Shown here in pieces: positions 9,178 through 18,963 of a stretch of DNA of 64,000 nt. The notes under the pieces are model-generated. The model was not told the DNA's origin. It ran no database searches and saw only the letters and a list, made by a program, of their open reading frames with translations. Made by a program: the position numbers and the translations under genes. Each line of letters opens with the position of its first letter. Within the stretch, counting starts at the first letter, position 1. The DNA is from Dietzia sp. ANT_WB102. GTDB lineage: Bacteria; Actinomycetota; Actinomycetes; Mycobacteriales; Mycobacteriaceae. The DNA is taken from positions 62,001 through 126,000 of the forward strand of contig NZ_VOBA01000001.1 of the NCBI RefSeq assembly GCF_008369165.1, given 5' to 3'.

Positions 9178-10110
9178 GTGACCTCCAGCCACCAGGCAGA
9201 CTCCCCGGAACTCGACGCGATCCGCGCGGCCTTCCCCGCGTTGCAGTGGGAGTCGACCTCCCGGACCGAAGAAGGTTGGGATCACGCGGTGGTGTTCTGC
9301 CACGGCTGCAGCGGTCCAGATGCGGGCGGGCACCAGGACCTGGTATTCCGCTTCCCCACCGATGAGCAGAGTTCGGCGCAGCTGCCCATGGAGATCGCGG
9401 TTCTCGAGCACCTGGCCGACCAGGTGGACGCCGCGCTACCGCACTACACCCACGTCCCCGAGGGCGGGGCGTTCGCCGGCTACCCGATGGTGCGGGGCGA
9501 GCGCCTCACCCCGGACCTGTACCAGCGCCTACCAACGACCGAGAAGACGATGCTCGCGGCTCAGCTGGGCGCGTTGCTGGCCGCGCTGCACATCCAGGAC
9601 ACCTCGGCTCCCCCGATCGATCGGGTGCCGCACTCCTACCAGCCGGAAAATCTGGACTTCGTCCGCGGGATCGTGGAGAACAACCTGCCGTCGGTGTTCA
9701 CCGATGCCGAGATGCACACGGCCCGGGAGATTTGCGACGAGGTCGGGGCGTTGCAGTCCACGCTGCTGCCACGGGTGCTGCTGCACAACGACGTTTACGA
9801 GCGGCACCTGTACTGGGACCGCGGGCCGGGCGGCGGTCGACTCGGGCTCATCGACTTCACCGACATGTGCCTGGGCGACCCGGCCGTCGACTTCGCCGAA
9901 CTGTACGAATACGGCCCGCGCTTCGTCGAGGACGTGCTGGCCCGCTATACCGGCAGGGTCGACGACACCTTTCTCGACCGAGCATGGACGTACCAGCGAC
10001 TGGCCGCGCTCTACATGATCGCCGGCCACCTGTACTACGGCGTGGAAACGTGGGAGTACGCCCGGTCGGCATTCGACCGCTGCCGCTCGCCGCATCGCCC
10101 GCGAGCGTGA
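9178..10110 (+). CDS. APH-family phosphotransferase of unknown substrate
   Basis: Protein-kinase-like (aminoglycoside phosphotransferase fold) enzyme, 310 residues. The catalytic loop is LLHNDVYERHLYWD (HND in place of the usual HGD) and the metal-binding segment is GLIDFTDMCLGDPAVDFAEL, so the active site looks complete. Such proteins phosphorylate small-molecule hydroxyls (antibiotics, sugars, fructosamines) or are uncharacterised. Start at GTG 9178 has no clear ribosome site. It stands alone between the zinc importer and convergent rlmB, so no substrate can be inferred. Confidence 0.8.
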   Translation: MTSSHQADSPELDAIRAAFPALQWESTSRTEEGWDHAVVFCHGCSGPDAGGHQDLVFRFPTDEQSSAQLPMEIAVLEHLADQVDAALPHYTHVPEGGAFAGYPMVRGERLTPDLYQRLPTTEKTMLAAQLGALLAALHIQDTSAPPIDRVPHSYQPENLDFVRGIVENNLPSVFTDAEMHTAREICDEVGALQSTLLPRVLLHNDVYERHLYWDRGPGGGRLGLIDFTDMCLGDPAVDFAELYEYGPRFVEDVLARYTGRVDDTFLDRAWTYQRLAALYMIAGHLYYGVETWEYARSAFDRCRSPHRPRA

Positions 10111-10145
10111 GGCCGGCCCCCGCCGTCCTCTACGCCCGGGTCCGA

Positions 10146-11114
10146 TCAGCCTTTGACGCGGCGCTGACGGGCGAACTCCGAGAGCACCACACCCGCGGCG
10201 ACGGAGGCATTGAGGCTCTCGACCTGTGAGGCGATAGGGATGGACAGGATCGAGTCGCAGTTCTCGCGGACAAGTCGGGACAGGCCCTTGCCCTCGGACC
10301 CCACGACGATGACCGTGGGGCCGGTGCCGTCGTAGTCGTCCAGGGAGACGTCACCGCCGGCGTCGAGGCCGACGAGTTGGGCGCCCGATTTGGCCCAGTC
10401 GAGCAGCGTCCGGTTGAGGTTGGTCGCACGGGCCACGGGCAGGCGCGCGGCGGCACCGGCGGAGGTGCGCCAGGCCACCGCGGTGATGGACGCGCTGCGC
10501 CGCTCGGGGATCAGCACGCCGTGCCCACCGAAGGCCGCAACCGAGCGGATGACGGCGCCGAGGTTCCGCGTGTCCGTGATGTTGTCCAGCGCCACCAACA
10601 GCGCCGGCTGCGATGAATTCATGGCGCTGGCGATGAGGTCGTCGGGGTCGGCGTACTCATACGGCGGAACCTGCAGACCGATCCCCTGGTGCATGCCGTT
10701 GGAGGTCATCCGGTCGAGATCGTGGCGGGGCACCTCGAGGATCGAGATCCCCTTGTCCGCGGCGAAGCGCACGGCCTCGGTGAGCCGCTCGTCGTTATCG
10801 GCCCCGACGGCCACGAAGAGCGCCGTCGCCGGGACCCCGGCACGGAGACATTCCACGACAGGGTTGCGGCCCACCACGAGTTCGGGCCCGTCCGCCTTCT
10901 TCTGGGCGTACTGGCGACGCTGCTGTGCGCCCTCCGACTTACGCGACGCGGCCTTGGCCCGGCGGTGCGCAGGATGGTAGGTCCGTTCCTCCGCCTTGGG
11001 GGTGGCGCCGCGCGCCTCGAGCCCGCGACGGCGCTGGCCGCCGGAGCCGACGACCTGCCCCTTCTTGGTGCCGGATTTGCGGATCGCTCCGCGCCGGCTC
11101 GAATTGCCCGCCAT
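10146..11114 (-). CDS. rlmB: 23S rRNA (guanosine-2'-O-)-methyltransferase RlmB
   Basis: SPOUT-family methyltransferase that 2'-O-methylates G2251 of 23S rRNA in the family's known members, 322 residues. It has a basic Lys/Arg-rich N-terminal extension (about 70 residues), a substrate-binding domain starting [16 protein letters not shown], and SPOUT motifs [30 protein letters not shown] and [18 protein letters not shown] at 11114 lies one base after the cysS stop. The cysS-rlmB pair is conserved in mycobacteria. Confidence 0.93.
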   Translation of the reverse strand: MAGNSSRRGAIRKSGTKKGQVVGSGGQRRRGLEARGATPKAEERTYHPAHRRAKAASRKSEGAQQRRQYAQKKADGPELVVGRNPVVECLRAGVPATALFVAVGADNDERLTEAVRFAADKGISILEVPRHDLDRMTSNGMHQGIGLQVPPYEYADPDDLIASAMNSSQPALLVALDNITDTRNLGAVIRSVAAFGGHGVLIPERRSASITAVAWRTSAGAAARLPVARATNLNRTLLDWAKSGAQLVGLDAGGDVSLDDYDGTGPTVIVVGSEGKGLSRLVRENCDSILSIPIASQVESLNASVAAGVVLSEFARQRRVKG

Positions 11115-11115
11115 G

Positions 11116-12552
11116 TCAGTCCTTCCGGTTGGCGAGCGACCACTTCTGGCCGTCCGCGGTGTCAGCCACCTCGATGCCCGCCGCGACCAGTCGGTCACGG
11201 ATGGCGTCGGCGGTGGCGAAGTCCTTGTTCGCCCGCGCGTCCGCGCGGGCCTCGAGTTCTGCGCGCACGAGGAGATCGAGTGCTGTTGCCGCGGCGTCTT
11301 CCCCGCCCCCCGCGGAGGCCCACTGCGGGTCCAGCGGGTCGACGCCCAGCACCGCGGTCATCGCCCGGACGGACGAGGCCGCAACCAGCGCCGCGTCGAG
11401 ATCTCCCGACGACAGTGCGGTGTTGCCCGCGCGGACCCGGCCGTGGATCTCCGCCAGTGCGGCGGGGACCCCGAGGTCGTCGTCCATCGCTGCGGCGAAC
11501 GGCCCGGTCCACTCGCCGACCGGTACCTCGGCCTCCGGGTCCGAGCCCGACCTGACGGCCTCGTTCACCCGGTGCACGAGCGCCTCGATGCGGCGGTATG
11601 CCGCGGCCGCCTCCTGCAGCGCCTCGGGTGAGTATTCCAGCATCGACCGGTAATGCGCACTTCCGAGGTAGTAGCGCAGTTCCACCGGCCGGACGGTGGT
11701 GAGGATGTTGGGCACGCTGAGAACGTTGCCCAGGGACTTGCTCATCTTCTCGCCGGACATGGTGACCCAGCCATTGTGTAGCCAGTAGCGGGCGAACCCG
11801 TCACCGGCGGCGTGGGACTGTGCGGCCTCATTCTCGTGGTGCGGGAACTGCAGGTCGAGGCCACCGCCGTGGATGTCGAAGGTACCGCCGAGATACCACG
11901 TGGCCATGGCCGAGCACTCGAGGTGCCAGCCGGGCCGGCCGTCCCCCCACGGTGTGGGCCAGCTGGGCTCCCCGGACTTGGCGGCCTTCCACAGAGCGAA
12001 GTCCCTCGGGTCCCGCTTGCCTCGCAGGTCCGCGGATTCCCCCTGGTCGACCTCGTCGAGCCGATGGCCGGACAGGTGCCCGTAGTCGCCCTCCGGCGAG
12101 GCGGACCAGGCGGCGACGTCGAAGTAGACGCTGCCCTCGGCCGGGTAGGCATAACCGCGCTCGATGAGCCGTTCCATGTACTCGATCATCTGGGTCATAT
12201 GCCCGGTCGCGCGCGGTTCGGTGGACGGCGGGAGCACGCCGAGCGCGTCGTAGGCCCGGGTGAACTCGCGCTCGTGGGTGGCGGCCCATTCCCACCACGG
12301 CCGCCCGTTCTCGGCGGCCTTGGTCAGGATCTTGTCGTCGATGTCAGTGACATTGCGGACGAACGCCACGTCGTAGCCGCTGGCCATCAGCCAGCGGCGG
12401 AGGATGTCAAACGCGACGCCCGAGCGGACGTGGCCGATGTGCGGCACCGCCTGCGGGGTGGCTCCACAGAGATAGATGGACGCATGCCCTTCGCGGACGG
12501 GGGTGAACTCCCTCGGGGAGCGGGTGGCGGTGTCGTACAGATGGAGCGTCAC
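11116..12552 (-). CDS. cysS: Cysteinyl-tRNA synthetase
   Basis: Charges tRNA-Cys; class I synthetase, 478 residues, close to the usual length. HIGH motif in PHIGHVRSG with the zinc Cys just before it (LCGATPQ), a second zinc Cys in HLECSAMA, His ligands in [10 protein letters not shown], and KMSKSLGN near residue 268. The C-terminal anticodon-binding domain is present, which separates it from the shorter paralogue MshC of mycothiol synthesis. Upstream of rlmB and downstream of ispD-ispF on the same strand. Confidence 0.95.
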   Translation of the reverse strand: MTLHLYDTATRSPREFTPVREGHASIYLCGATPQAVPHIGHVRSGVAFDILRRWLMASGYDVAFVRNVTDIDDKILTKAAENGRPWWEWAATHEREFTRAYDALGVLPPSTEPRATGHMTQMIEYMERLIERGYAYPAEGSVYFDVAAWSASPEGDYGHLSGHRLDEVDQGESADLRGKRDPRDFALWKAAKSGEPSWPTPWGDGRPGWHLECSAMATWYLGGTFDIHGGGLDLQFPHHENEAAQSHAAGDGFARYWLHNGWVTMSGEKMSKSLGNVLSVPNILTTVRPVELRYYLGSAHYRSMLEYSPEALQEAAAAYRRIEALVHRVNEAVRSGSDPEAEVPVGEWTGPFAAAMDDDLGVPAALAEIHGRVRAGNTALSSGDLDAALVAASSVRAMTAVLGVDPLDPQWASAGGGEDAAATALDLLVRAELEARADARANKDFATADAIRDRLVAAGIEVADTADGQKWSLANRKD

Positions 12553-12580
12553 GGGTGCCGAGTCTACCGGTGTCGGGCTG

Positions 12581-13063
12581 TCAGGCCCGGTACACCAGCG
12601 CGGTGGCCACGGCGGAGACCCCTTCGCCGCGGCCGGTGAAGCCCATGCCGTCGGTGGTGGTGGCGGAGACCGAGACCGGGGCGCCGATGATCTCGGACAG
12701 CCGGTGCTCGGCTTCGGTGCGGCGTGGCCCCATCTTGGGCCGGTTGCCCACCATCTGCACGGCGGCGTTGCCGATCGTCCACCCGGCCTTGCAGAGTTCG
12801 GCTACCGCTTCGCGCAGCAGTCGCTCTCCGGAGACGTCGTCGTACTCTGGTCGACCCGTGCCCACCAGGGTGCCCAGGTCGCCGAGGCCCGCCGCCGAGA
12901 GCAGCGCGTCGACCAGGGAGTGGGCGACAACGTCGCCGTCGGAGTGGCCCTCGCAGCCGTGGTCGTCCGGGAAGTGTAGGCACGCCATCATGCAGGGTTT
13001 GCCGGGTTCGACGCGGTGGGCATCCGTGCCGATGCCCACCCGCGGGATGACTGGTCCGGTCAC
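12581..13063 (-). CDS. ispF: 2-C-methyl-D-erythritol 2,4-cyclodiphosphate synthase
   Basis: Cyclises CDP-ME-2-phosphate to MEcPP in the non-mevalonate isoprenoid pathway, 160 residues, trimeric zinc enzyme. Metal site [10 protein letters not shown] with Asp and His, then [16 protein letters not shown]; the C-terminal [13 protein letters not shown] motif is also present. The GTG start overlaps the ispD stop (GTGA), so the two are coupled, as in mycobacteria. Confidence 0.95.
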   Translation of the reverse strand: MTGPVIPRVGIGTDAHRVEPGKPCMMACLHFPDDHGCEGHSDGDVVAHSLVDALLSAAGLGDLGTLVGTGRPEYDDVSGERLLREAVAELCKAGWTIGNAAVQMVGNRPKMGPRRTEAEHRLSEIIGAPVSVSATTTDGMGFTGRGEGVSAVATALVYRA

Positions 13064-13839
13064 GAGTCCTCCTGGGGGCGGCCCGCGGTGACGAGGTGCG
13101 CGGTGGCGAGTTCCGTCAGTGCGCGGGCGTGGTCGGTGGCGGTGGTGATCTTGAACGCCAACGGGTCGCCGTCGACGGTCGCGACCGGTTGCCCCAGCCG
13201 CTCGACCAGTCCGGCGTCGTCGGTTGCGACGTCGCCTGCGGCGTCGTAGGCGGCGAGCAGGACGCCGGGCGCGAAGCCCTGCGGCGTCTGGACGGCGCGG
13301 AGCGTCGAGCGGTCGGGGGTGCCCACGACGTAACCGTCGGCATCAACCCGTTTGACGGTGTCGACGACCGCCAGGACAGGGACCACTGCGACCTCACCGG
13401 ACCGCACTGCCTTCACGACGCGCCGGATCGGTGCGCCGGGAGTGAGGCACCGCGCCGCGTCGTGGACGAGCAGGACGTCGTACACCGCCGCGCCGGGTGT
13501 GCCGTGGGTGGCGGTCAGCGCCGCGAGTCCGTTGCGTACCGAGTCGGTGCGCTCCGCGCCGCCCGTGGTGACGACGACGAGGTGGCCCCCGGCCCTGAGC
13601 GGATCCAGCAGTGCCTCCGCCTCGGATACGCGGTCGTCGGGAACTACCGCGACGACGTCGTCGACCGCTCCGGACGCCAGAAGGCCGGCGACGGACCTCT
13701 CCAGCATCGTCCGCCCGTCGAGTTCGACGAATGCCTTGGGCACGCCGGCCCCGAGCCGCACGCCTGAACCGGCCGCGGGGACGACTGCGGCCACCCTGCC
13801 CGTGGGGGCGGGGTGGCCGTTCGGATCGTGTGCCGTCAC
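13060..13839 (-). CDS. ispD: 2-C-methyl-D-erythritol 4-phosphate cytidylyltransferase
   Basis: Makes CDP-ME from MEP and CTP, 259 residues. The glycine-rich nucleotide loop is [31 protein letters not shown] and the TPQGF region complete the family signature. It lies 30 bases downstream of carD on the same strand and overlaps ispF by four bases; the carD-ispD-ispF order is conserved in mycobacteria. Confidence 0.95.
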   Translation of the reverse strand: MTAHDPNGHPAPTGRVAAVVPAAGSGVRLGAGVPKAFVELDGRTMLERSVAGLLASGAVDDVVAVVPDDRVSEAEALLDPLRAGGHLVVVTTGGAERTDSVRNGLAALTATHGTPGAAVYDVLLVHDAARCLTPGAPIRRVVKAVRSGEVAVVPVLAVVDTVKRVDADGYVVGTPDRSTLRAVQTPQGFAPGVLLAAYDAAGDVATDDAGLVERLGQPVATVDGDPLAFKITTATDHARALTELATAHLVTAGRPQEDS

Positions 13840-13869
13840 TTCCGTCGTCGCGTCACTGCCCTGGTCGCG

Positions 13870-14364
13870 TCACGCCGGAGCGGCGGAGCCCAGAACCTCG
13901 TCGAGGAGTGCGTCGGCGCGCTCCTCGTCGGAACGCTCGGCGAGCGCGAGCTCACCGACGAGCACCTGACGAGCCTTGGCGAGCATGCGCTTCTCGCCCG
14001 CGGACAAGCCGCGATCGAGATCGCGGCGCCAGAGGTCACGCACGACCTCGGCGACCTTGTTCACGTCACCGGAAGCCAGCTTCTCGCCGTTGGCCTTGTA
14101 GCGGCGCGACCAGTTGGTCGGCTCTTCTGCGTGCTCGGTACGCAGAACCTCGAAAACCTTGTCGAGGCCCGCCTGGTCCACTACGTCGCGGACGCCCACG
14201 TACTCGGCGTTCTCGGCCGGTACCTTCACCGTGAGGTCGCCCTGCGACACCTTGAGGACGAGGTATTCCTTCTCGGTGCCCTTGACCGTCCGCATTTCGA
14301 TCGCCTGGATGGTTGCGGCGCCGTGATGCGGGTAGACGACGGTGTCGCCGACCTTGAACTCCAT
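13870..14364 (-). CDS. carD: CarD family RNA-polymerase-binding transcription factor
   Basis: Global regulator that binds the RNA polymerase beta subunit and stabilises open promoter complexes, 164 residues. The N-terminal Tudor-like RNAP-interaction domain begins [17 protein letters not shown]. The C-terminal helical DNA-binding domain has the NWSRRYKAN stretch, which includes the wedge tryptophan. The start has GGGGAAAG about 8 bases upstream, and a good -10 (TAAGAT) lies 28 bases before it. Likely essential, by analogy with mycobacteria. Confidence 0.95.
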   Translation of the reverse strand: MEFKVGDTVVYPHHGAATIQAIEMRTVKGTEKEYLVLKVSQGDLTVKVPAENAEYVGVRDVVDQAGLDKVFEVLRTEHAEEPTNWSRRYKANGEKLASGDVNKVAEVVRDLWRRDLDRGLSAGEKRMLAKARQVLVGELALAERSDEERADALLDEVLGSAAPA

Positions 14365-14391
14365 GAGTGGCTTTCCCCTTTCGACTGCCCT

Positions 14392-14397
14392 ATCTTA
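14392..14397 (-). promoter_or_regulatory. carD promoter -10 element
   Basis: TAAGAT on the minus strand, 28 bases before the carD ATG. No clear -35 is visible. A small perfect dyad GCCCT-C-AGGGC (14402-14412) lies just upstream of it and could bind a regulator or be chance. Confidence 0.5.
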
Positions 14398-14560
14398 GCA
14401 CGCCCTCAGGGCAGGCGTTTCCGTTTGCGCAGGTCAGCAACGTGAACGGGCCGACGAGGGATTCTCAAGGGTGCGAGAGGGCCACTCTGGCTCCGGTCCC
14501 GACCGGTGGTGGACTACGATGAGACCGGCCTGAGAGACGACCATCCCCGAGGAGCCTGAC

Positions 14561-15130
14561 GTGACTTCACCGAACACCGGCCTGCGCCGCAGCGCGCTCG
14601 TAGTCCTGGCCGTGGGTGCCGCCCTCGGGGCGTCGGCCTGCAGCGCCGGCCAGGTCTCCCAGACGGCGAACCAGGTCGCAGCGGTCGACGGCGGGCGGGG
14701 TTCGGCGGGCGATCTGTATGTCAACGACCTACAGGTGGTCGTCCCCGAGAATGGTGGCGAGGCCCGAGTCGGGTTTGTGGCCTCCTACAGCGGATACGGC
14801 CTCGGCGCCGGGGTTTCCCTCGACCGGGTGGAAATCGACGGCAAGCCGGTCCAGATCGGTGAGACCCGGCCGATCGAACGCGGCTGCTCAATCGTCGTCG
14901 ACCCACGTGAGGGCACCAAGCCGGCCCCCGTGGAGGGTGTCTGCGTCGAGCAGACCTCCGCGACCCTCCCCTCGGCCGACGATCTGAATATCGGCGTGTC
15001 CGTCCCCGCGACCATCGCGTTCTCCAACGGCGACCAGATCCAGACCGAGGCCGCAGTCGTGGGCGAGGTCCTCAAGGCCGGCACGTACGACCGTCCGACG
15101 GACTACGCCGGCGAGTCCGAGGAGCACTGA
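14561..15130 (+). CDS. LpqE-like secreted lipoprotein
   Basis: Putative exported lipoprotein, 189 residues, with a signal peptide ending in a lipobox (SAC, Cys27 region). The mature part looks like a beta-sandwich (YVNDLQVVVPENGGEARVGF...). Function unknown. It is placed divergently from carD and before disA, exactly where M. tuberculosis lpqE (Rv3584) sits. GTG at 14561 has GAGGAG 6 bases upstream. I base the family name on position and general features rather than on a recognised domain. Confidence 0.75.
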   Translation: MTSPNTGLRRSALVVLAVGAALGASACSAGQVSQTANQVAAVDGGRGSAGDLYVNDLQVVVPENGGEARVGFVASYSGYGLGAGVSLDRVEIDGKPVQIGETRPIERGCSIVVDPREGTKPAPVEGVCVEQTSATLPSADDLNIGVSVPATIAFSNGDQIQTEAAVVGEVLKAGTYDRPTDYAGESEEH

Positions 15131-15179
15131 CACGTCCGCCCTCTCCGCCCGCTCGGCCGACTCACCGGTCGACCCCGAG

Positions 15180-16238
15180 ATGCGGGCCGTACTACGGCGG
15201 CTCGCCCCGGGCACCCCGCTGCGTGACGCGCTCGACCGAATCCGCCGGAGCGGCACCGGGGGCCTTGTCGTACTGGGCGACGATCCTGTCGTGCAGGCCA
15301 TCTGTGACGGCGGTGTCGACCTCGACGTCGAGTTCGCGCCTGCCCGATTGCGGGAACTGAGCAAGATGGACGGCGCTGTCGTGCTGTCCAGCGATGGTTC
15401 CAGGATCACCCGCGCCAATGTCCATCTGGTCCCCGACCCGTCGCTTCCCGCCGTGGAGACCGGTACCCGTCATCGCGCGGCCGAGCGGACCGCCCTGCAC
15501 ACGGGTGTTCCCACCGTGGCGGTGTCGGCGTCTATGACCACCGTGACCGTGTACGCCGGCGGCCTCGCCAGGGTGCTGGCCGACCCGGTGGTCCTGCTGG
15601 CCCGCGCCGACCAGACAGTCGCCACGATGGAGCGGCACGGCGCCCGGTCCGCCCGCGCCCGCGCCCGGCTCGACCGGGCGGAGATGGGCGGGTACGCCTC
15701 TGTGCGCGACGTGGTGACGATGGCCCAGCGCCTGCTCAGGCTCGAACGTCTGGGGGCCGAGCTCGCCGAACTCACAGTCGAGATGGGTGAGTACGGTCGC
15801 CAGACCACCCTGCAACTCGAGGAGTTGCTGTCCGACACCCCGAACGAACTGTGGGGTCTGGTCGCGGATCATCTCCGGGTGGAGCCCGTCGACGGCGACC
15901 CGACGCCGATCCCGACCGCCGAGCAGGTCGCCAACGGGCTCGAGCGCCTTGCCGCACTGTCCGATGCCGATCTTCTGTTGCCCGCACCCGTCGCCCGATG
16001 CCTGGGCCTGCCGGCCGAGCCCGAGGACCTGGACGAGCACGTCACTGCGCGTGGTCACCGCATGCTGGCCCACATCCCGCGTCTGCGGCCCGTGCAGATC
16101 ACCGCGCTCGTCGAGCGTTTCGGGTCGGTGCCCGCACTCCTGGCAGCCGAGCAGTCGGATTTCGCCGATGTCGAGGGCGTCGGGGCTCTGTGGGCGCGCC
16201 ACGTTCGGCAACGCCTCACGGGGCTGGGCACAGTCTGA
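15180..16238 (+). CDS. disA: DNA integrity scanning diadenylate cyclase DisA
   Basis: Makes c-di-AMP from two ATP while scanning DNA for branched structures, 352 residues. The DAC domain is first: the DGA motif in LSKMDGAVVL and the RHR motif in GTRHRAAERTA are intact. A helical linker follows, then a C-terminal helix-hairpin-helix DNA-binding domain (RLRPVQITALVERFG...VEGVGALWARHVR). ATG at 15180 has no good ribosome site, though alignment with mycobacterial DisA supports it. In mycobacteria radA precedes disA; here only 49 bases separate it from the lipoprotein gene and radA is absent. Confidence 0.95.
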   Translation: MRAVLRRLAPGTPLRDALDRIRRSGTGGLVVLGDDPVVQAICDGGVDLDVEFAPARLRELSKMDGAVVLSSDGSRITRANVHLVPDPSLPAVETGTRHRAAERTALHTGVPTVAVSASMTTVTVYAGGLARVLADPVVLLARADQTVATMERHGARSARARARLDRAEMGGYASVRDVVTMAQRLLRLERLGAELAELTVEMGEYGRQTTLQLEELLSDTPNELWGLVADHLRVEPVDGDPTPIPTAEQVANGLERLAALSDADLLLPAPVARCLGLPAEPEDLDEHVTARGHRMLAHIPRLRPVQITALVERFGSVPALLAAEQSDFADVEGVGALWARHVRQRLTGLGTV

Positions 16239-16298
16239 CCGCCGCCGACGCGGACACCGACTCGTCCGCCCCTCCCTGTGACGCTCGGGCGAACCCGA

Positions 16299-16952
16299 TC
16301 AGGCGTCGGGCGACTCGACGACGTTGAAGGTGGCGGCCGGACTGAAGACGGTACCGACCAGCGCATACACCTGGTACGCACCGACCTCGACCGGCGTGCG
16401 ATCCGTCTCTGAACACGCTCCCTCGGCAGAGCGCCGGCCGGTCCAGTCGATCTGACGCGGCTCCGCCTCTTCGGGGCGAAGTTCGACCTTGTCCTCGTCG
16501 CGCGGGGTGGTGCAGTCAATGCTCGACCACACCTTGGAGTTGTCGTCGAGCCGGTAGACCTCGAACGACAGCGGAGCCTCGGACAGGTCGCGGTCACACG
16601 TCGTGTCCGAGACGTTGATGATGTTGACGAAGAACCTCACGTCGGACCCCACGGGCACATTGGGCTCTGCCGGCCACACGTCCAGACGGAGGTCCTCGTC
16701 CGCGCACCGGCCCCGCGAGGCGCCGCCATCCCGCTTGGTCGTTGCGGAGGTGGTCGTCTCCGAGGTCTCGACCGCCCCCGTGGCGCCGCTCTCGCCACCT
16801 GTGGCGGTCTCCTGCGTATCCGTCCCGCTGTCGCGGGACGCGAGGAACAGGGCGAGCAGCACTACGGCTACGGCGATGACGGCAACAGCGACCGCGGCGA
16901 CGCGGCGGCGCACATAGACTTCGCGCGGTAGGGGGCCCTGGGGTTCCTGCAC
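16299..16952 (-). CDS. Membrane-anchored hypothetical protein (Rv3587c-like position)
   Basis: A short basic N-terminus, one transmembrane helix (about residues 13-36, rich in Ala/Val), a Thr/Ser/Gly-rich linker, and an extracytoplasmic domain of about 130 residues with three or four cysteines that could be disulphide-bonded. Function not recognised. GTG at 16952 is my choice; the frame stays open to 16985 from another GTG. It sits between disA and the carbonic anhydrase gene, where M. tuberculosis has Rv3587c. Confidence 0.7.
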   Translation of the reverse strand: MQEPQGPLPREVYVRRRVAAVAVAVIAVAVVLLALFLASRDSGTDTQETATGGESGATGAVETSETTTSATTKRDGGASRGRCADEDLRLDVWPAEPNVPVGSDVRFFVNIINVSDTTCDRDLSEAPLSFEVYRLDDNSKVWSSIDCTTPRDEDKVELRPEEAEPRQIDWTGRRSAEGACSETDRTPVEVGAYQVYALVGTVFSPAATFNVVESPDA

Positions 16953-17025
16953 AGGACCAACTCTAGAGCCGAGCGAGCACCCCACCGGCCCCTCGTCGCG
17001 GCGTGTCCCTCAGACGGTGCCGCCG

Positions 17026-17679
17026 TCAGACTGCGACCATCTTCTCGCCGGGACCGTGCGGCACGTCGTCCACGTCCCCGACGACGCTGCGCAGGTAGGC
17101 GCGGCCGTCCGAGAGCTTGTAGGTCACGCCGACGATCGCCAGCCGACCGTCGTCGATCTTGTCGCTGATGATCTTGGAACGCTGCTTGAGCAGCTCGCCG
17201 GTCTCCAGGATGTGCCGTGCCTCGAAATCGTCGGTGGTCGTGAGCCCCTCGCGACGCCCGTTGAGGATCGAGGGCGACACCTTCTCCACCACGTCACGAA
17301 GGAAACCGGGGGGGATCTCACCGGTACGCAAGGCGTCGACGGCCGCCGCGACGCCCCCGCAACTGTCGTGCCCGAGCACCACGATGAGGGGCGTCTCCAG
17401 AAGGTGAACGGCGTATTCGATCGAGCCGAGCACCGCCGTATCGATGATGTGCCCGGCGGTGCGGATGACAAAGAGGTCGCCGAGCCCCTGATCGAAGATG
17501 ATCTCGGCCGCTACCCGCGAGTCCGAGCAGCCGAACAGCACCGCCTTGGGGTGCTGCGCGGCGACGAGATCCTCCCGACGCTGGGTATTCTGGCTGGGAT
17601 GACGCATATCCCCCTCGACGAATCGGTGATTGCCGTCGCGGAGCGAGGCCCAGGCACTGATGGGATTGGTATGAGGCAT
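17026..17679 (-). CDS. canB: Beta-class carbonic anhydrase
   Basis: Interconverts CO2 and bicarbonate; zinc enzyme, 217 residues. Zinc ligands are visible: Cys in LFGCSDSRV (with the Asp-Arg dyad) and His/Cys in VLGHDSCGG. Divergent from mutY with only 38 bases between the starts, so the two promoters overlap. Corresponds in position to M. tuberculosis canB (Rv3588c). Confidence 0.93.
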   Translation of the reverse strand: MPHTNPISAWASLRDGNHRFVEGDMRHPSQNTQRREDLVAAQHPKAVLFGCSDSRVAAEIIFDQGLGDLFVIRTAGHIIDTAVLGSIEYAVHLLETPLIVVLGHDSCGGVAAAVDALRTGEIPPGFLRDVVEKVSPSILNGRREGLTTTDDFEARHILETGELLKQRSKIISDKIDDGRLAIVGVTYKLSDGRAYLRSVVGDVDDVPHGPGEKMVAV

Positions 17680-17717
17680 GGCTCATATTGTGCACGGGTG
17701 ACCCCGGAAGGTTCGCG

Positions 17718-18593
17718 GTGACCTCCCTCGACACACCCGCTCTCCTGTCCTGGTTCGCCCACGCTGGCCGCCGACTGCCGTGGCGGGACGAGGGGGTCGG
17801 CGCGTGGGAGATCCTGCTCTGCGAAGTCATGAGCCAACAGACCCCCGTCGCGCGGGTCGAGCCCGTGTGGCGGGAGTGGCGTGATCGTTGGCCCGGCCCC
17901 GCTGATCTCGCGGCCGCCGCCCCCGCCGACGTGATCCGCATGTGGGGAAAGCTCGGCTATCCCCGCCGCGCGCTCCGGCTCCGAGAATGTGCCCTCGTCG
18001 TCGTCGAACAGCACGGGGGCGAGGTGCCCACCGACGTTGATGCCCTCCTCGCCCTTCCTGGCATCGGCGACTACACCGCCCGCGCCGTGGCCTGCTTCGC
18101 CTACGGACAGCGCGTCCCAGTGGTTGACACCAATGTCCGGCGGGTGGTCGCGCGGGCCGTGGGCGGCGCCGCCGAAGCCGGCCCCCCGTCGACGCGGCGC
18201 GACCTGGCGGCGGTCGACGCACTCCTCCCGACCGACCGCGAGCAGGCCGTGGCGTTCTCCGTGGCGGTCATGGAACTCGGCGCGCTCGTGTGTACTGCCC
18301 GGTCGCCGAAGTGCGACGACTGCCCGCTCGCCGCGTCGTGTGCGTGGTTGGCCGCCGGCAAACCGGCGTGGGACGGCCCCCGCCGCAAGGTGCAAACGTT
18401 CGCCGGTACCGACCGGCAAGTGCGCGGGCTACTGCTCGACGTGCTGCGCGACGGCGACGGCACCGCCGCCCGCAACGCACTGGACGCGGTCTGGCCCGAT
18501 GCAACTCAACGCGACCGCGCGCTAGGCTCGCTGCTCTCTGACGGGCTCGTCGTCCAAGCGGGCGGCACCTACTCGCTGCCGGGAGAGAACTAG
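17718..18593 (+). CDS. mutY: A/G-specific adenine DNA glycosylase
   Basis: Removes adenine mispaired with 8-oxoguanine, 291 residues. Catalytic Glu in EVMSQQTPV, helix-hairpin-helix LPGIGDYTARAV, catalytic Asp in VVDTNVRRV, and a 4Fe-4S loop C-x6-C-x2-C-x5-C (VCTARSPKCDDCPLAASC). GTG at 17718 is chosen because GGAAGG lies 7 bases upstream; the open frame begins 30 bases earlier. The C-terminal recognition domain is short, as in other actinobacterial MutY. Confidence 0.95.
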   Translation: MTSLDTPALLSWFAHAGRRLPWRDEGVGAWEILLCEVMSQQTPVARVEPVWREWRDRWPGPADLAAAAPADVIRMWGKLGYPRRALRLRECALVVVEQHGGEVPTDVDALLALPGIGDYTARAVACFAYGQRVPVVDTNVRRVVARAVGGAAEAGPPSTRRDLAAVDALLPTDREQAVAFSVAVMELGALVCTARSPKCDDCPLAASCAWLAAGKPAWDGPRRKVQTFAGTDRQVRGLLLDVLRDGDGTAARNALDAVWPDATQRDRALGSLLSDGLVVQAGGTYSLPGEN

Positions 18594-18612
18594 TTGAGGG
18601 TAGGCTCCCCTT

Positions 18613-18921
18613 ATGCCCGTCGTGAAGATCAATGCCCTGAACGTCCCGCCGCAAGCCGGAGCCGAACTCGAGCGCCGCTTCTCCGAACGCGCACACACCG
18701 TCGAGAACTCCCCCGGATTCCTCGGCTTCCAGTTGCTGCGCCCCACCGGCGGCGAGACCCGGTACTTCGTCGTCACCACCTGGGAGGACGAGGAGTCCTT
18801 CGCGGCGTGGCGCGACGGTGACGCCCGCGCGGCCCATGCCGGCGAGCACGGCAAGCCCGTCGCCGACGGCGCGAACCTACTTGAGTTCGACGTCGTGATG
18901 GACATCAAGCCCTCCGCCTGA
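18613..18921 (+). CDS. mhuD: Heme-degrading monooxygenase MhuD
   Basis: Non-canonical heme oxygenase of the IsdG family that releases iron from heme (mycobilin products in M. tuberculosis), 102 residues, ferredoxin-like dimer. The catalytic and heme-contact residues known from M. tuberculosis MhuD fall at the same numbers here: Asn7, Trp66 and His75. The NSPGFLGFQLLRP and ANLLEFDVVMD stretches match closely. Downstream of mutY by 19 bases, as in Rv3589-Rv3592. Confidence 0.93.
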   Translation: MPVVKINALNVPPQAGAELERRFSERAHTVENSPGFLGFQLLRPTGGETRYFVVTTWEDEESFAAWRDGDARAAHAGEHGKPVADGANLLEFDVVMDIKPSA

Positions 18922-18963
18922 CCACCCTCCCGACCCCGACACCCGCCGCGCCCCCGCCCGCTC

